From Streptomyces sp. RP5T (lineage in GTDB: Bacteria; Actinomycetota; Actinomycetes; Streptomycetales; Streptomycetaceae), in assembly GCF_003933965.1 (NCBI RefSeq), contig NZ_RSAJ01000012.1:1-42601 (forward strand): a DNA stretch of 42,601 bases. The letters are read 5' to 3'. Within the stretch, counting starts at the first letter, position 1, and every line of letters starts with the position of its first letter. Positions 24,918-33,314 of the stretch are shown piece after piece. Position numbers and translations under genes: made by a program. The notes under the pieces are model-generated. The model was not told where the DNA came from. It saw only the letters and a list, made by a program, of their open reading frames with translations, and did no database searches.

Positions 24918-25124
24918 ATGCACACCGTACGAATCCGTTTCTCCGCCGTGGTGCGGGCGCTGCGCCGGCACGGCGCGGTGATCCGCGCGCAGTCGAAGGA
25001 CCGTGGCGCCTCGGCGATGGAGTGGGGGCTGATCCTGGTCGCCGGGGGCACGATGGTCGGCGTCGTCTACGCGGCGGCCAACACCACGGTCGGCGAGAAG
25101 GTCACCCAGATTCTGGGCTTTTGA
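24918..25124 (+). CDS. Flp-like pilin
   Basis: A 68-residue prepilin. ATG 24918 has GGAGGAT 6 bases upstream, the best ribosome-binding site of the pilus operon, fitting a high-expression major subunit. A basic leader (RIRFSAVVRALRRHGAVIRAQSKDRG) is followed by GASAMEWGLILVAGGTMVGVVY: a glycine, then a glutamate at about position +5 and a long hydrophobic helix, the Flp/Fap arrangement for prepilin peptidase cleavage after G. The mature peptide is about 40 residues. No TadV-type prepilin peptidase is encoded in the window, so it must be supplied from elsewhere. Confidence 0.8.
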   Translation: MHTVRIRFSAVVRALRRHGAVIRAQSKDRGASAMEWGLILVAGGTMVGVVYAAANTTVGEKVTQILGF

Positions 25125-25126
25125 GC

Positions 25127-25543
25127 ATGCCGGCGACACGCATAGGCCGATGGGGGCAGCTGGCGGGCAGGCAGTGGTGGCGGGACGACCGCGGCTCCAC
25201 AGCCCTGGACATGTCGATGGTCGTCCCGCTCGTCTTCCTGCTGGTGTTCACCCTGATTCAGGGCGGCATCTGGTTCCACGGCCGCTCCGTGGCGCACCAT
25301 GCCGCCCAGCAAGCCGTGGACGCGCAGCGGGCCTACGACGCCGCGCCCGGTGCCGGAGCGGCGGCGGCCGGAGAGTTCCTGGCCCGGATGGGTGGCTCGC
25401 TGAACGGCACAGCGGTGCGGGTCAGCGACGACGGCGAGACCGTGACCGTCTCGGTGGAAGGCACGGTGATCAACCTGGTGCCGGGGTGGAGCGGCCACGT
25501 CCGGCAGAGCGTGAAGGCCCCCGTCGAGAAGTTCCGCCCATGA
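25127..25543 (+). CDS. TadE-like pseudopilin
   Basis: A 138-residue protein starting two bases after the pilin stop. WWRDDRGSTALDMSMVVPLVFLLVFTLIQGGIWF shows the TadE signature: a DRGS cleavage-like site, then a hydrophobic N-terminal helix with an acidic residue (here Asp at the +5-like position). The remainder is a small globular domain with VRVSDDGETVTVSVEGTVIN. Minor pilins of this kind initiate or cap Flp pili. Confidence 0.8.
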   Translation: MPATRIGRWGQLAGRQWWRDDRGSTALDMSMVVPLVFLLVFTLIQGGIWFHGRSVAHHAAQQAVDAQRAYDAAPGAGAAAAGEFLARMGGSLNGTAVRVSDDGETVTVSVEGTVINLVPGWSGHVRQSVKAPVEKFRP

Positions 25544-26043
25544 GGTGGCGAGGGTGCCCGGACGGGCCGGAGCGTGACCGCGGCAGTGCCGCCCTGAGTC
25601 TCGCGATCTTCGTGCCGGTGGCGCTGGTGCTGATCGGCTTCGTGATCGCGTGCGGGCGGGTGGCGCTGGCCGAGGGGGCCGCCGACGCGGCCGCGCGGGA
25701 CGCGGCGCGTACCGCCTCGCTGGCGAGCGACCCGGCCACTGGCGAGGCTGCGGCCCGCCAGGCGGCGCAGTCCAGTCTGGCCAGCTCCGGGATCCACTGC
25801 GCGGGCATCAGCGTCGAGGTGGACACCAGCGGGCTGTCCGCGCCGGTGGGGCAGGCGGCCCGCGTGACGGCCACCGTGTCGTGTACGGCGCCGCTGAGCG
25901 AGCTCGCGCTGCCCGGTGTCGGCGGGTCCACGACCCTCACCAGCACCAAGACGTCCGTCGTGGACACGTGGGCAACGAGAGCCGCTGGGTTCGCGGACGA
26001 GGTGGCATGGAGGACGAACCGGCCCGTGGAGGGCGGGCGATGA
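25540..26043 (+). CDS. TadE/TadF-like minor pilin
   Basis: A 167-residue protein, ATGA-coupled to the gene before. RDRGSAALSLAIFVPVALVLIGFVIACGRVAL is again a DRGS site followed by a hydrophobic helix, but without the usual glutamate. The mature domain contains two cysteines (GIHCAGI and TVSCTAP) that may pair outside the cell. The stop overlaps a possible ATG at 26040, where one would expect the next tad gene; instead the DNA holds a leftward gene. Confidence 0.8.
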   Translation: MRWRGCPDGPERDRGSAALSLAIFVPVALVLIGFVIACGRVALAEGAADAAARDAARTASLASDPATGEAAARQAAQSSLASSGIHCAGISVEVDTSGLSAPVGQAARVTATVSCTAPLSELALPGVGGSTTLTSTKTSVVDTWATRAAGFADEVAWRTNRPVEGGR

Positions 26044-26063
26044 GCGCGCGAGGGTACTTGGGT

Positions 26064-26399
26064 TCACGTTTCGTGCGTCGGGCGGGCACGCGCTCGTGCC
26101 CGGCACACCGCGCGCGCGGTGGACCAGACGGTCTCGAAATCCATGGCAGCGAGGTCCTGCGCCTCATGTGCGTCCCACTCCTGGACCGGCACCTGCGCCG
26201 TGGCACCGAAGGTCGCCTCGTAGTCGGCGAGGGTTCCGGCCTGCTGGGCGGCTTCCGATTCGGCCAACGCGGCTGCGGCGACGGGCCTTTGGAGCGGTCC
26301 TTGGAGTTCGACCTGGCGGGTGACCCAGCCGTCGGCGTCGGCCTCGAGGTAGAACCAGGTGTCTTCCTCGGGCCAATAGCTGCGGAACCAGCGCGTCAT
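26064..26399 (-). CDS. Small soluble protein encoded against the pilus operon
   Basis: A 111-residue protein starting MTRWFRSYWPEEDTWFYLEA, then DADGWVTRQVELQGP. I recognise the pattern as a widespread hypothetical protein of Streptomyces genomes (W-F-R-S-Y-W start, VTRQVELQG, LAEYEATFG-type middle, PVQEWDAHE) without known function. It sits between two Tad genes on the opposite strand and fills their gap almost exactly, so it looks like an insertion into the operon. No ribosome-binding site is obvious. Confidence 0.65.
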   Translation of the reverse strand: MTRWFRSYWPEEDTWFYLEADADGWVTRQVELQGPLQRPVAAAALAESEAAQQAGTLADYEATFGATAQVPVQEWDAHEAQDLAAMDFETVWSTARAVCRARARARPTHET

Positions 26400-26446
26400 G
26401 GCGTCATTGTCCGTGACGGCACTAGGTCCCGCGTGCGGGGTGGCTC

Positions 26447-26890
26447 ATGACCCGTTGGCGTCGATGGCTACAGCTCTATGCCGGCGGCCGGGACCGGGGC
26501 GGCATGGAGCTGTTCTACGCGGGGACCGTCCTGATCGCGTTCCTCATCGTCGGCCTGGTCATCGATGGCGGGCTTGCCCTGGACCGGATGTCGGACGCTG
26601 ACTACGTCGCGCAGGAAGCCGCGCGGGCCGGCGCCCAGCAGATCGACCCGGGCCAGGCCATCACCGGCGACGCGATCGTGGTCGACCCTGACGCCGCGCA
26701 AGCCGCCGCCCGTACCTTCCTCGACCGGGAGGGCGTCGATGGGGAGGTCGCCATCGCCGAGGACGGGCAAAGCCTCACGGTGACCGTGCGCGATACCTAC
26801 CGCCCCTACTTCGCGTCCCTGATCGGTGTCGGTGAGATGCCGGTGACGGGACACGGCACTGCCACGCTGCTTCACCAGCCCGGAGGCTGA
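26447..26890 (+). CDS. TadG/pilus-assembly (TadE-like) protein
   Basis: A 147-residue protein. GMELFYAGTVLIAFLIVGLVIDGGLALDRMSDADYVAQEAARAGAQQID matches the start of TadG-like Flp-pilus proteins: a transmembrane helix, then a helix with DGG...D...A.EAARAGAQ. The C-terminal half is a small strand-rich domain (VAIAEDGQSLTVTVRDTY). It is the last recognisable pilus subunit gene and leads, after 4 bases, into the LysM-BTAD gene. Confidence 0.75.
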   Translation: MTRWRRWLQLYAGGRDRGGMELFYAGTVLIAFLIVGLVIDGGLALDRMSDADYVAQEAARAGAQQIDPGQAITGDAIVVDPDAAQAAARTFLDREGVDGEVAIAEDGQSLTVTVRDTYRPYFASLIGVGEMPVTGHGTATLLHQPGG

Positions 26891-26894
26891 CCCC

Positions 26895-29800
26895 ATGCCC
26901 CACTCCCCCATGCCTGTGCGCCGTCGGAATCGCTCGTGGTCCCGGGCCGTCGTGCGGGGCCTGTTCGCGTTCGTCGTGCTGGCCGTGCTGGTCGTCGGGG
27001 TGCCCGCGCTGTTGCTCGCCGTCGGCACCTTGCCCGCGAGGGTGCCGACGCTGGACGGGGCGCGCGAGGTGCTGCTGAGCCCGGACGATGACGGCTCGGG
27101 GCTGTTGACGGCGATGACCGTGGCGGCGTGGCTCGCGTGGCTGTGGCTCGCGGTCCCCGTCCTGATCGAGATCGTCGCCGTTGTGGCGCGGCGGACGACG
27201 CCGCGGCTGCCGGGCATGGTGACCGGTCAGCGTCTGGCGGGGTTCTTGCTGGGCAGCCTCGTGCTGGCGTCGCCCGCGGCCGCGGCCAGTGCCGCCACCC
27301 CGGCGGTCGCCGCCACCGCGACCCACGTGCCGTCGGCCAGCCCGGCAGCAGGAACCCAGCCGAGCACCGTTGCGGCGACTGCGGTCGCGCAGGAGACGGC
27401 AACAGCCGGGAACTCCCGCGAGTTCACTGTGGGGGCCGACGACAGCACCTGGTGGGAACTGGCCGAGCAGCTGCTGGGGGACGGCACGCGCTACACCGAA
27501 CTGCAGCGCCTCAACCCCGACGTGCCCACCACGGCCACGGTGGTGCCGCAAGGCACGACCCTGCGCGTGCCCGGCAGCGCCACCGCGCATGGGGAGGCGT
27601 CCGGCACGGGCATTCACACACAGCTCGTCTCCACCACACAGGACACCGTCGGCCACGGCGTGGATGGCGGGGACGAGGTGGTCACCGTGGACTCCGGCGA
27701 TTCCCTCTCTCAGATCGCGGCGAAGGAACTGCACGACGGCAGCCAGTGGCCGCGCCTGTTCGAGGCCAGCAAGCACACGGCGCAGCCCGACGGCCTACCG
27801 AAGATCACAGACCCGGATGTGATCTACCCGGGGCAGCAGGTCACCGTGCCCGGGACCGCATCCGAACGTCCCGAGCCCGAGCACCGCCGCGAGGACGTGG
27901 AGAACGGCGCCGGGAACGAACAGTCCGCTCCCCCGGCTCCGCACGACAGCGAGCGCGACTCGGGCCCCGGCGCCGGAGGTGGTGAGGCAGCTACTCCCAG
28001 TAGTGCCGCTACCCCGGGAAACCAGGCTCCGGCTCCCGGAGAGCGAAGCCAGCCGGATTGGTTGCCGAGCCAGGGTGCAGGGCATGGCGGACCGTCGACC
28101 GGCAGCCGCGGGCCGGCGGCAACCTCCTCGGTTGTGCCGTCCGCATCGGCCACGCCCATAACGCCGGCGTCCCGGGCGCCGTCCTCCGATGCACCCGCGT
28201 CGTCGCCCGTGGGTCAAGGGCTGCAGCTGCGGATGGTGCTGGGCGCAGGTGCGCTTCTGGCCGCAGCCGTGACCGGCGCGCTCGCCACGCGCCGCGTGCT
28301 GCAGCGCCGCCGCCGCAAGCCGGGTGAGGCGATCGCGATCGCCTCGGAGACGTCCTTGGCCGAGGCGCAGTTGGCGGCCGCCGCCGAGCCAGACGGATCG
28401 GCCCGTCTGGATGTGGCCCTGCGGACGATGGCCCACCTCGCGGAGGACGAAGCCGGCCTGCCCCCGTTGCGGGCCGCCCGCATCGGGACCCGCACCCTGG
28501 CAGTGCTGCCCGAGGACCCGGCGGCGGATCCGCTGGCGCCGTTCTCAGCAGGACGTGACGGTTGGTGGGTCCTGGCGCAGGATGCCGAGCTCCTGGCCGA
28601 AGAGGAAGCCAGTGAGGTGCCGGCACCGTATCCGGGGCTGGTGACTCTCGGCAGCACCAGGGACGGTGACCTCCTGCTGGTGAACCTGGCCCAGTTGCCC
28701 GCGCTGCTACTCGACGGCGATCCGACACGCGTCACAGAAGTGTGCACGTCGCTCGCGATGGAGATCGGGATGAGCCCGTGGGGCAGCGTGGTCGAGCTGG
28801 TTGCCGTCGGATTCGGTGAGGACCTGCCCCGGCTGCTGCCGACCTCTCGGATCATGCACATGCGGGAGCCTGCGCACGCCCTGCGGGACCTTTCCGAGCG
28901 TCTGCTGGAGGTGCACCAGATGCCGGAGACCAGCCACCAGCCCTATCTGCTGCTGTGCGCGGCATCTCTCGACGGGGACACGGCGTGGCAGGTCGCCGAC
29001 ATCATCGACAAGGCCCGGATTCCGGTATCGCTGATCGCCCCCGCGGCCGCGGCGGCAGCACACTTTCCCGATGCTGAGATCCTCAACGCCGAGCTTGACG
29101 AGCCGCAGCAGCTGGACTGCGCCGGCATCGAGATCACGGTGCAGCGACTTGAGCGCGCCGCCTACCAGCAGATCGCCACGGCACTCGCCGTCTCCGGTCA
29201 GCCGGCAGCGCCGGCCGAAGGGCCGTGGGAGGACGTCCCGGACGAGCCTGAGCCCGAGATGACTCCCCCGGCCACCAGGACACAGAGCGATGACCAGGGC
29301 ACTAACGCCTACGCCAGCACCGCGCCCCAGGCCTTGGTCACGCCGGTCGCGTCGAAGGCGGTGGACGACAGCGAGGTGTTCCCCGCCCTGTTGGCCGCGA
29401 CAGCGGATCCGGCCGGGCTCCGCCTCCTGCCCACCGCGCCAGCTCAAGGTCAGGACGACCGCCACGAGGACCAGATGCGCGGCAAAGACCCGGCAGAGAC
29501 CGAAGCGGCAGAGGAACCCGATGTGCAGCTCCCGTTGGCGGACGACGACGGAGGTGCTGCAGAGGTAGAGGCACACGACCTCCATGCCCCGGAGATCCGT
29601 GTCCTGGGCCCCGTCGAAGTGGACGGCGTGGCCGCCTCGGGGCACGGACCGAGGATCGCGCAACTCGCGGCATTGCTCTACTTCCGGCCCGGTCGCTCCG
29701 CCGATGCGCTGTGCACCGACATGGACCCCCTCGCCCCGTGGAGCTCGAGCACTCTCAACGCCAGGCTGCGGGGCCTACGCAGCGCCCTGGGCAACGACCC

Positions 29801-30407
29801 GGCCGGCGACACGTACGTTCCGCGCCGCCGCACCGGCGACGACCCCTACCGCCTCTCCCCCGCCGTGCGGTGCGACTGGACGAGATTCCTCCAGCTCGCC
29901 GAACACGCGCTGCCCCAGGGACCGGCGGGGCTGCCAGATCTGGAGAAGGCCCTCGCAATGGTGCGGGGGCGGCCGTTCGGTTCGAGGCCGCTGCCCTGGG
30001 CCGAGCCCTACCAGCAGGAGATGATCACGAGGATCATCGACGTCGCCCACACGGTGGCCACACACCGCACCCCGGCAGGCCCGCACCACGACCTCACCGC
30101 GGCCCGACAGGCCATCGCCACCGGCCTCGACGTCGACAACAGCGCCGAGCTCCTCTACAGGGACTGGATGCGGGTTGAGCATGCGGCCGCCAACCGCTCC
30201 GGCCTGCACACCGCGATCACCCAGGTCCAACAGGTCAACAGGTCCCTGGACTGCGATCTCGAGACGGAGACGGAGCAGCTGATCAACGATCTCCTACACA
30301 GGGGAGGCTCGGCACTGCGCAAGGCCCCGAGGCGGGATCACAGGATGCGCGGCGGCCTACCGGTGGGCGGCGACGCCCCCGGGCTGCGTAAGCGAACAAA
30401 TCACTGA
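26895..30407 (+). CDS. Membrane LysM protein with a C-terminal BTAD-type domain
   Basis: A 1170-residue multidomain protein. Three hydrophobic segments are near 20-45, 73-98 and 112-132. Two LysM-type modules follow: about 170-230 (STWWELAEQLLGDGTRYTEL ... VPQGTTLRVP) and 262-320 (DSLSQIAAKELHDGSQWPRL ... IYPGQQVTVP). A Pro/Gly/Ser-rich linker leads to another helix at about 443-463 (MVLGAGALLAAAVTGALATR), then an RRRRK stop-transfer. The cytosolic part has a helical region, an acidic linker, and a final region (EIRVLGPVEVDGV ... LYFRPGRSADALCTDMDPLAPWSSSTLNARLRGLRSALG) resembling the winged-helix plus BTAD domains of SARP-type regulators. This suggests a wall-anchored protein that couples the envelope or pilus to a cytosolic output. 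GGAGG lies 10 bases before the ATG. Confidence 0.8.
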   Translation: MPHSPMPVRRRNRSWSRAVVRGLFAFVVLAVLVVGVPALLLAVGTLPARVPTLDGAREVLLSPDDDGSGLLTAMTVAAWLAWLWLAVPVLIEIVAVVARRTTPRLPGMVTGQRLAGFLLGSLVLASPAAAASAATPAVAATATHVPSASPAAGTQPSTVAATAVAQETATAGNSREFTVGADDSTWWELAEQLLGDGTRYTELQRLNPDVPTTATVVPQGTTLRVPGSATAHGEASGTGIHTQLVSTTQDTVGHGVDGGDEVVTVDSGDSLSQIAAKELHDGSQWPRLFEASKHTAQPDGLPKITDPDVIYPGQQVTVPGTASERPEPEHRREDVENGAGNEQSAPPAPHDSERDSGPGAGGGEAATPSSAATPGNQAPAPGERSQPDWLPSQGAGHGGPSTGSRGPAATSSVVPSASATPITPASRAPSSDAPASSPVGQGLQLRMVLGAGALLAAAVTGALATRRVLQRRRRKPGEAIAIASETSLAEAQLAAAAEPDGSARLDVALRTMAHLAEDEAGLPPLRAARIGTRTLAVLPEDPAADPLAPFSAGRDGWWVLAQDAELLAEEEASEVPAPYPGLVTLGSTRDGDLLLVNLAQLPALLLDGDPTRVTEVCTSLAMEIGMSPWGSVVELVAVGFGEDLPRLLPTSRIMHMREPAHALRDLSERLLEVHQMPETSHQPYLLLCAASLDGDTAWQVADIIDKARIPVSLIAPAAAAAAHFPDAEILNAELDEPQQLDCAGIEITVQRLERAAYQQIATALAVSGQPAAPAEGPWEDVPDEPEPEMTPPATRTQSDDQGTNAYASTAPQALVTPVASKAVDDSEVFPALLAATADPAGLRLLPTAPAQGQDDRHEDQMRGKDPAETEAAEEPDVQLPLADDDGGAAEVEAHDLHAPEIRVLGPVEVDGVAASGHGPRIAQLAALLYFRPGRSADALCTDMDPLAPWSSSTLNARLRGLRSALGNDPAGDTYVPRRRTGDDPYRLSPAVRCDWTRFLQLAEHALPQGPAGLPDLEKALAMVRGRPFGSRPLPWAEPYQQEMITRIIDVAHTVATHRTPAGPHHDLTAARQAIATGLDVDNSAELLYRDWMRVEHAAANRSGLHTAITQVQQVNRSLDCDLETETEQLINDLLHRGGSALRKAPRRDHRMRGGLPVGGDAPGLRKRTNH

Positions 30408-30798
30408 CGGCGGCCTGGTTCGAGCGGACGGGCGGGTCTGCCCTGCCTCCCACGTCGCCCGTACAGTCTGCGCAACCGCGTAGATCTGCCCGGCGAGTTC
30501 GTCATTCAGCGCGCTCGTGTCCCCGTCCTGCGTCCGGCCGGTGACGACGGCCGGCCCATGCAACGGGTAAAAGGGGCGTGCAGCGCCAGGCACTCGCCAG
30601 TGCCCAAGGCATGAGGTTGCCCTCGAGGCCGGTCATCTGCCCGCTGCCGTATACGTGCAGCAGGACGTGCGAGTGGTAGCGGCGTTGACGGACCGCTCCT
30701 TCCGGCCCGACACGGCCGCGGATCGCGGAGGACACAGCGGACTCTGGGAGGTCGAGTTCGGTGAAGGTGCCGGAGGGGGTGATGAGTAGGGCTCGCAT
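30357..30798 (-). pseudogene. Frameshifted small DUF3846-like gene
   Basis: ATG 30798 has a strong ribosome-binding site (GGGAGG, 5 bases away) and starts MRALLITPSGTFTELDLPES. It continues with an acceptable domain up to NLMPWALASAWR (about residue 72), then turns into low-quality sequence. The neighbouring frame resumes sensible protein at FYPLHGPAVVTGRTQDGDTS, ending LNDELAGQIYAVAQTVRATWEA. The switch falls at a CCCCTTTT run near 30570-30580, so one base appears lost or gained, or it is a sequencing error. The opening resembles DUF3846-type small actinobacterial proteins; that name is tentative. Confidence 0.6.
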
Positions 30799-31122
30799 AG
30801 ATCCTCCCGTGATAGGCGTGGGGGCGCTCACTGCGCAGGACGCCGAATACGCAGGTGGCCCGCGGCCCGGGCTGCGCAATGATCAAAAAAGCTTCGCAAT
30901 GCACCTCTGAACAGACATGTCTTGCGATTGCGCAGCCGGTGAGGGCGCCCGGAGTCGGCCCTTGCGCAGGCCGAAGCTAGGCCTCACCGTTGTGCTTACG
31001 CGTGGTGGTGCGTGAGGGCCTGCCAGCGCCGTTCGAAGTCCTCGACCTGGTCGGCGAGATAGACGGTAGTGATGGGCTTGTTGTGCTGCGCAGTGATCCC
31101 CTGGGCTGCGCAGTCCTGCGCA
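30469..31122. repeat. Second TGCGCA cluster
   Basis: TGCGCA occurs at 30469, 30832, 30873, 30929, 30963, 31087, 31107 and 31117, seven of them within 291 bases. They cover the non-coding end between the frameshifted gene and the SpdB-like gene and run into the 3' end of the latter. The same hexamer is clustered at 6398-7273. Confidence 0.55.
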
Positions 31123-32861
31123 ATGGCGTCGAGCGAGGGAATGTCCGTGCGCCCTCGTTGCTCGGCCCAGAGCTTGTAGATCCGGAACGGCAAGAGATAG
31201 CGGCGCAGATTGGAAGGAGTGACCGGTTTCCCGCCGCGGCCGTGCATCCCCTTCGTCGCGAGGAAGAGCGACAGTTGCTCGGCCTCCCGCGTCGATGACT
31301 GCAGTTCCCCGCCACCTTGCGTCTGGACTTCCGACCACGCGAGGTAGTAACGATCGACCGTCGTGAGCTCGGTGACCTCGGTGGCTGGCTCCTCGACATC
31401 TTGGGGCGACGCTTCGTCGATCTGAGCGCTCACCCGAGGGCCCAGGGTGTCCCGGGCCGCGTGCGCGCCCACGCTGGCGGACATTGCGTCCGTGTCCTCT
31501 TCGCGGGGCCGAGGTACATCGGCTGGCTCTCCGGTGGGCAAGCCGGCCTCGGAGAACTCGCGCTGCTGGAAAGCCGTGACGAAGTGCTCCAGGTCTTCTC
31601 CCGCGATGCGGCGTTCGCCTGCGCCGGTGATGCGGTCCCGTTCGTAGACGTATTCGGCAAGGGCGGCGGCGTCGGGGTACGACCCGTGTTCCTGGGCGTA
31701 CGTGGTCCAGGCGTTGTAGAAGTAGTCGTTCCAGGACAGCTCGTCGCCTGTCTGCGGTGCCTCGACGGGCTCAGGGTCAGGCAGTGGACCGTAGCGCTGC
31801 TTGAGGACCTGGAGCAGGGGTTGGAGTTGTTCGTCGGTGAGGGGGGCGCCGGCCGCGGTGGTGATGCCGTGGTCTTGGAGCCAGTACGCGAACTGGGCGG
31901 CTGTGGGCTCGGTCTGGAAGTTCGCGATCCATGCCTGGTAGGCCTCGGCGAAGCCCTCTGCCGGCTCGGCGCCCGCCTGCCCCGACACGAGCGAGCGCTC
32001 TGGCTCCGCGGGTGAGGTCATGGGTTCGGGGTGCACTGTTCCCCTACTGCCCTGCTCCGTCTCCTGCTCCGCAGTTGCTGTGGCCTCAAGTTCGGGTTGT
32101 CCGTGGATCGGGGCGGGCGGCGTCCGGTCGATGGTGAAGGTGAACGCGATCGGCGGCTCGTCGATGCCTGCGGCGGCCAGGCCGGCGGGTGCCGTTTCGG
32201 CGAGCGGAACGCCGTAGCGGGCCAGACGGAGTGGCATCAGCGAGTCCACCGGGGCCTTGCGTCGCCAGCCGCGGCCGAAGCGGGAGCGGAGGCCGACTTC
32301 GTAGACGAGGCGCTCCTGCTCGAGACGGATGACCTGCTCGTAGGAACGCAGTTCCCACAGTTTCATGCGGCGCCAGAGGAGGAACGTGGGGATCGGTGAG
32401 AGGAGCCAGCGGGTAAGGCGTACGCCTTCCATGTGTTTGTCGGCGGTGATGTCGGCGATCCGGCCGATTGCATGGCGGGCGGCCTCTACGGCGACGACGA
32501 AGAGGACCGGGATGACGGCGTGCATGCCGACGCCCAGCGGGTCGGGCCAGGCCGCCGCGCCGTTGAAGGCGATGGTGGCCGCCGTTAGGAGCCAGGCCGT
32601 CTGTCGGAGCAGCGGGAAGGGGATGCGGATCCAGGTCAGGAGGAGGTCCAGGGCCAGGAGAACGCAGATTCCGGCGTCGATGCCGATCGGCAAGACATTC
32701 GCGAAGGTCCCGAAGCCCTTCTGGATCGCCAGTTCACGGACCGCCGCGTACGAGCCCGCGAAGCCAATGCCCGCGATGACGACGGCACCGAACACAAGCG
32801 CGCCGACGAGTACACGATGTGCTCGGGTCAGCCGGGGTATCTCACGGTTCGTCTCAGCCAC
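30996..32861 (-). CDS. DUF2637 (SpdB-like) membrane protein with tandem C-terminal modules
   Basis: A 621-residue protein. The N-terminal about 150 residues are the DUF2637 domain: four membrane helices (VLVGALVFGAVVIAGIGFAG, VLPIGIDAGICVLLALDLLL, WLLTAATIAFNGAAAW, HAVIPVLFVVAVEAARHAIG). DUF2637 proteins include SpdB-type proteins that help plasmids spread within recipient mycelium. An arginine-rich cytosolic stretch and a disordered linker follow. Three related about 60-80-residue modules come next, each with an aromatic 'Y..W' helix and a P-type turn: about 305-360 (AYQAWIANFQTEPTAAQFAY), 375-440 (YFYNAWTTYAQEHGSYPDAA) and 510-575 (YYLAWSEVQTQGG). The last is followed by an extra helical segment. 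It probably bridges the membrane to DNA or partner proteins during spread. Confidence 0.8.
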   Translation of the reverse strand: MAETNREIPRLTRAHRVLVGALVFGAVVIAGIGFAGSYAAVRELAIQKGFGTFANVLPIGIDAGICVLLALDLLLTWIRIPFPLLRQTAWLLTAATIAFNGAAAWPDPLGVGMHAVIPVLFVVAVEAARHAIGRIADITADKHMEGVRLTRWLLSPIPTFLLWRRMKLWELRSYEQVIRLEQERLVYEVGLRSRFGRGWRRKAPVDSLMPLRLARYGVPLAETAPAGLAAAGIDEPPIAFTFTIDRTPPAPIHGQPELEATATAEQETEQGSRGTVHPEPMTSPAEPERSLVSGQAGAEPAEGFAEAYQAWIANFQTEPTAAQFAYWLQDHGITTAAGAPLTDEQLQPLLQVLKQRYGPLPDPEPVEAPQTGDELSWNDYFYNAWTTYAQEHGSYPDAAALAEYVYERDRITGAGERRIAGEDLEHFVTAFQQREFSEAGLPTGEPADVPRPREEDTDAMSASVGAHAARDTLGPRVSAQIDEASPQDVEEPATEVTELTTVDRYYLAWSEVQTQGGGELQSSTREAEQLSLFLATKGMHGRGGKPVTPSNLRRYLLPFRIYKLWAEQRGRTDIPSLDAIAQDCAAQGITAQHNKPITTVYLADQVEDFERRWQALTHHHA

Positions 32862-33314
32862 GTCCGCTCCGTGACGACCTCAAGCCAGTGAGCGTCTGCC
32901 ACCCCACTTGCACCATGACCCAGCCTCCAAGCGACGCTGACCAGGTCACCAGCGGTCCACCTACCTCCCTCACTGATCAAGCGGCTCGGCGATCGTAAGC
33001 AAGCACTGTCGTGCCCTCACCAGCGTCAGATCGCTGGCGAGCGCACGGCGGTCCCGGCTGTCTTGCGGTCACGGAGACGTTCGCCACCCGCCCCACCCTA
33101 AAAGCAAATGGGTCAAGTGGTTTGGTAAGGGACTCAATCATGTCCAGTACGAAAGAATCAACGGCGGCGTAGTGCGCGCAGTGGTGATGCGACTAACCTC
33201 ATCGCTTACTGTCCGCACGCTGAGGGCCACGACTCACGGTGAGTAGCGCTTTCGTCGGTCGGGACCCCGGGGGACGCGTGCGGGGCAGTGACCGGTTTGG
33301 CACAAGGAGGCACG
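32862..33314. promoter_or_regulatory. Divergent promoter region with an ARE-like palindrome
   Basis: A gap of about 450 bases between the leftward SpdB-like and rightward TetR-type genes. I see no gene in it. An imperfect palindrome at 33103-33126, AGCAAAT...GGTTTGGT (5 of 6 outer pairs), resembles the autoregulatory elements bound by gamma-butyrolactone receptors (consensus ends of the A-CAAA...TTTG-T kind). If real, it would let the neighbouring TetR protein control both genes. One TGCGCA-like site lies near 33173. Confidence 0.4.

Noticed and set aside
33140-33240. Promoter boxes for the TetR-type gene
   Set aside because: Several TTG- and TA-containing hexamers exist, but none have acceptable spacing of 16-18 bases, so I did not assign one.
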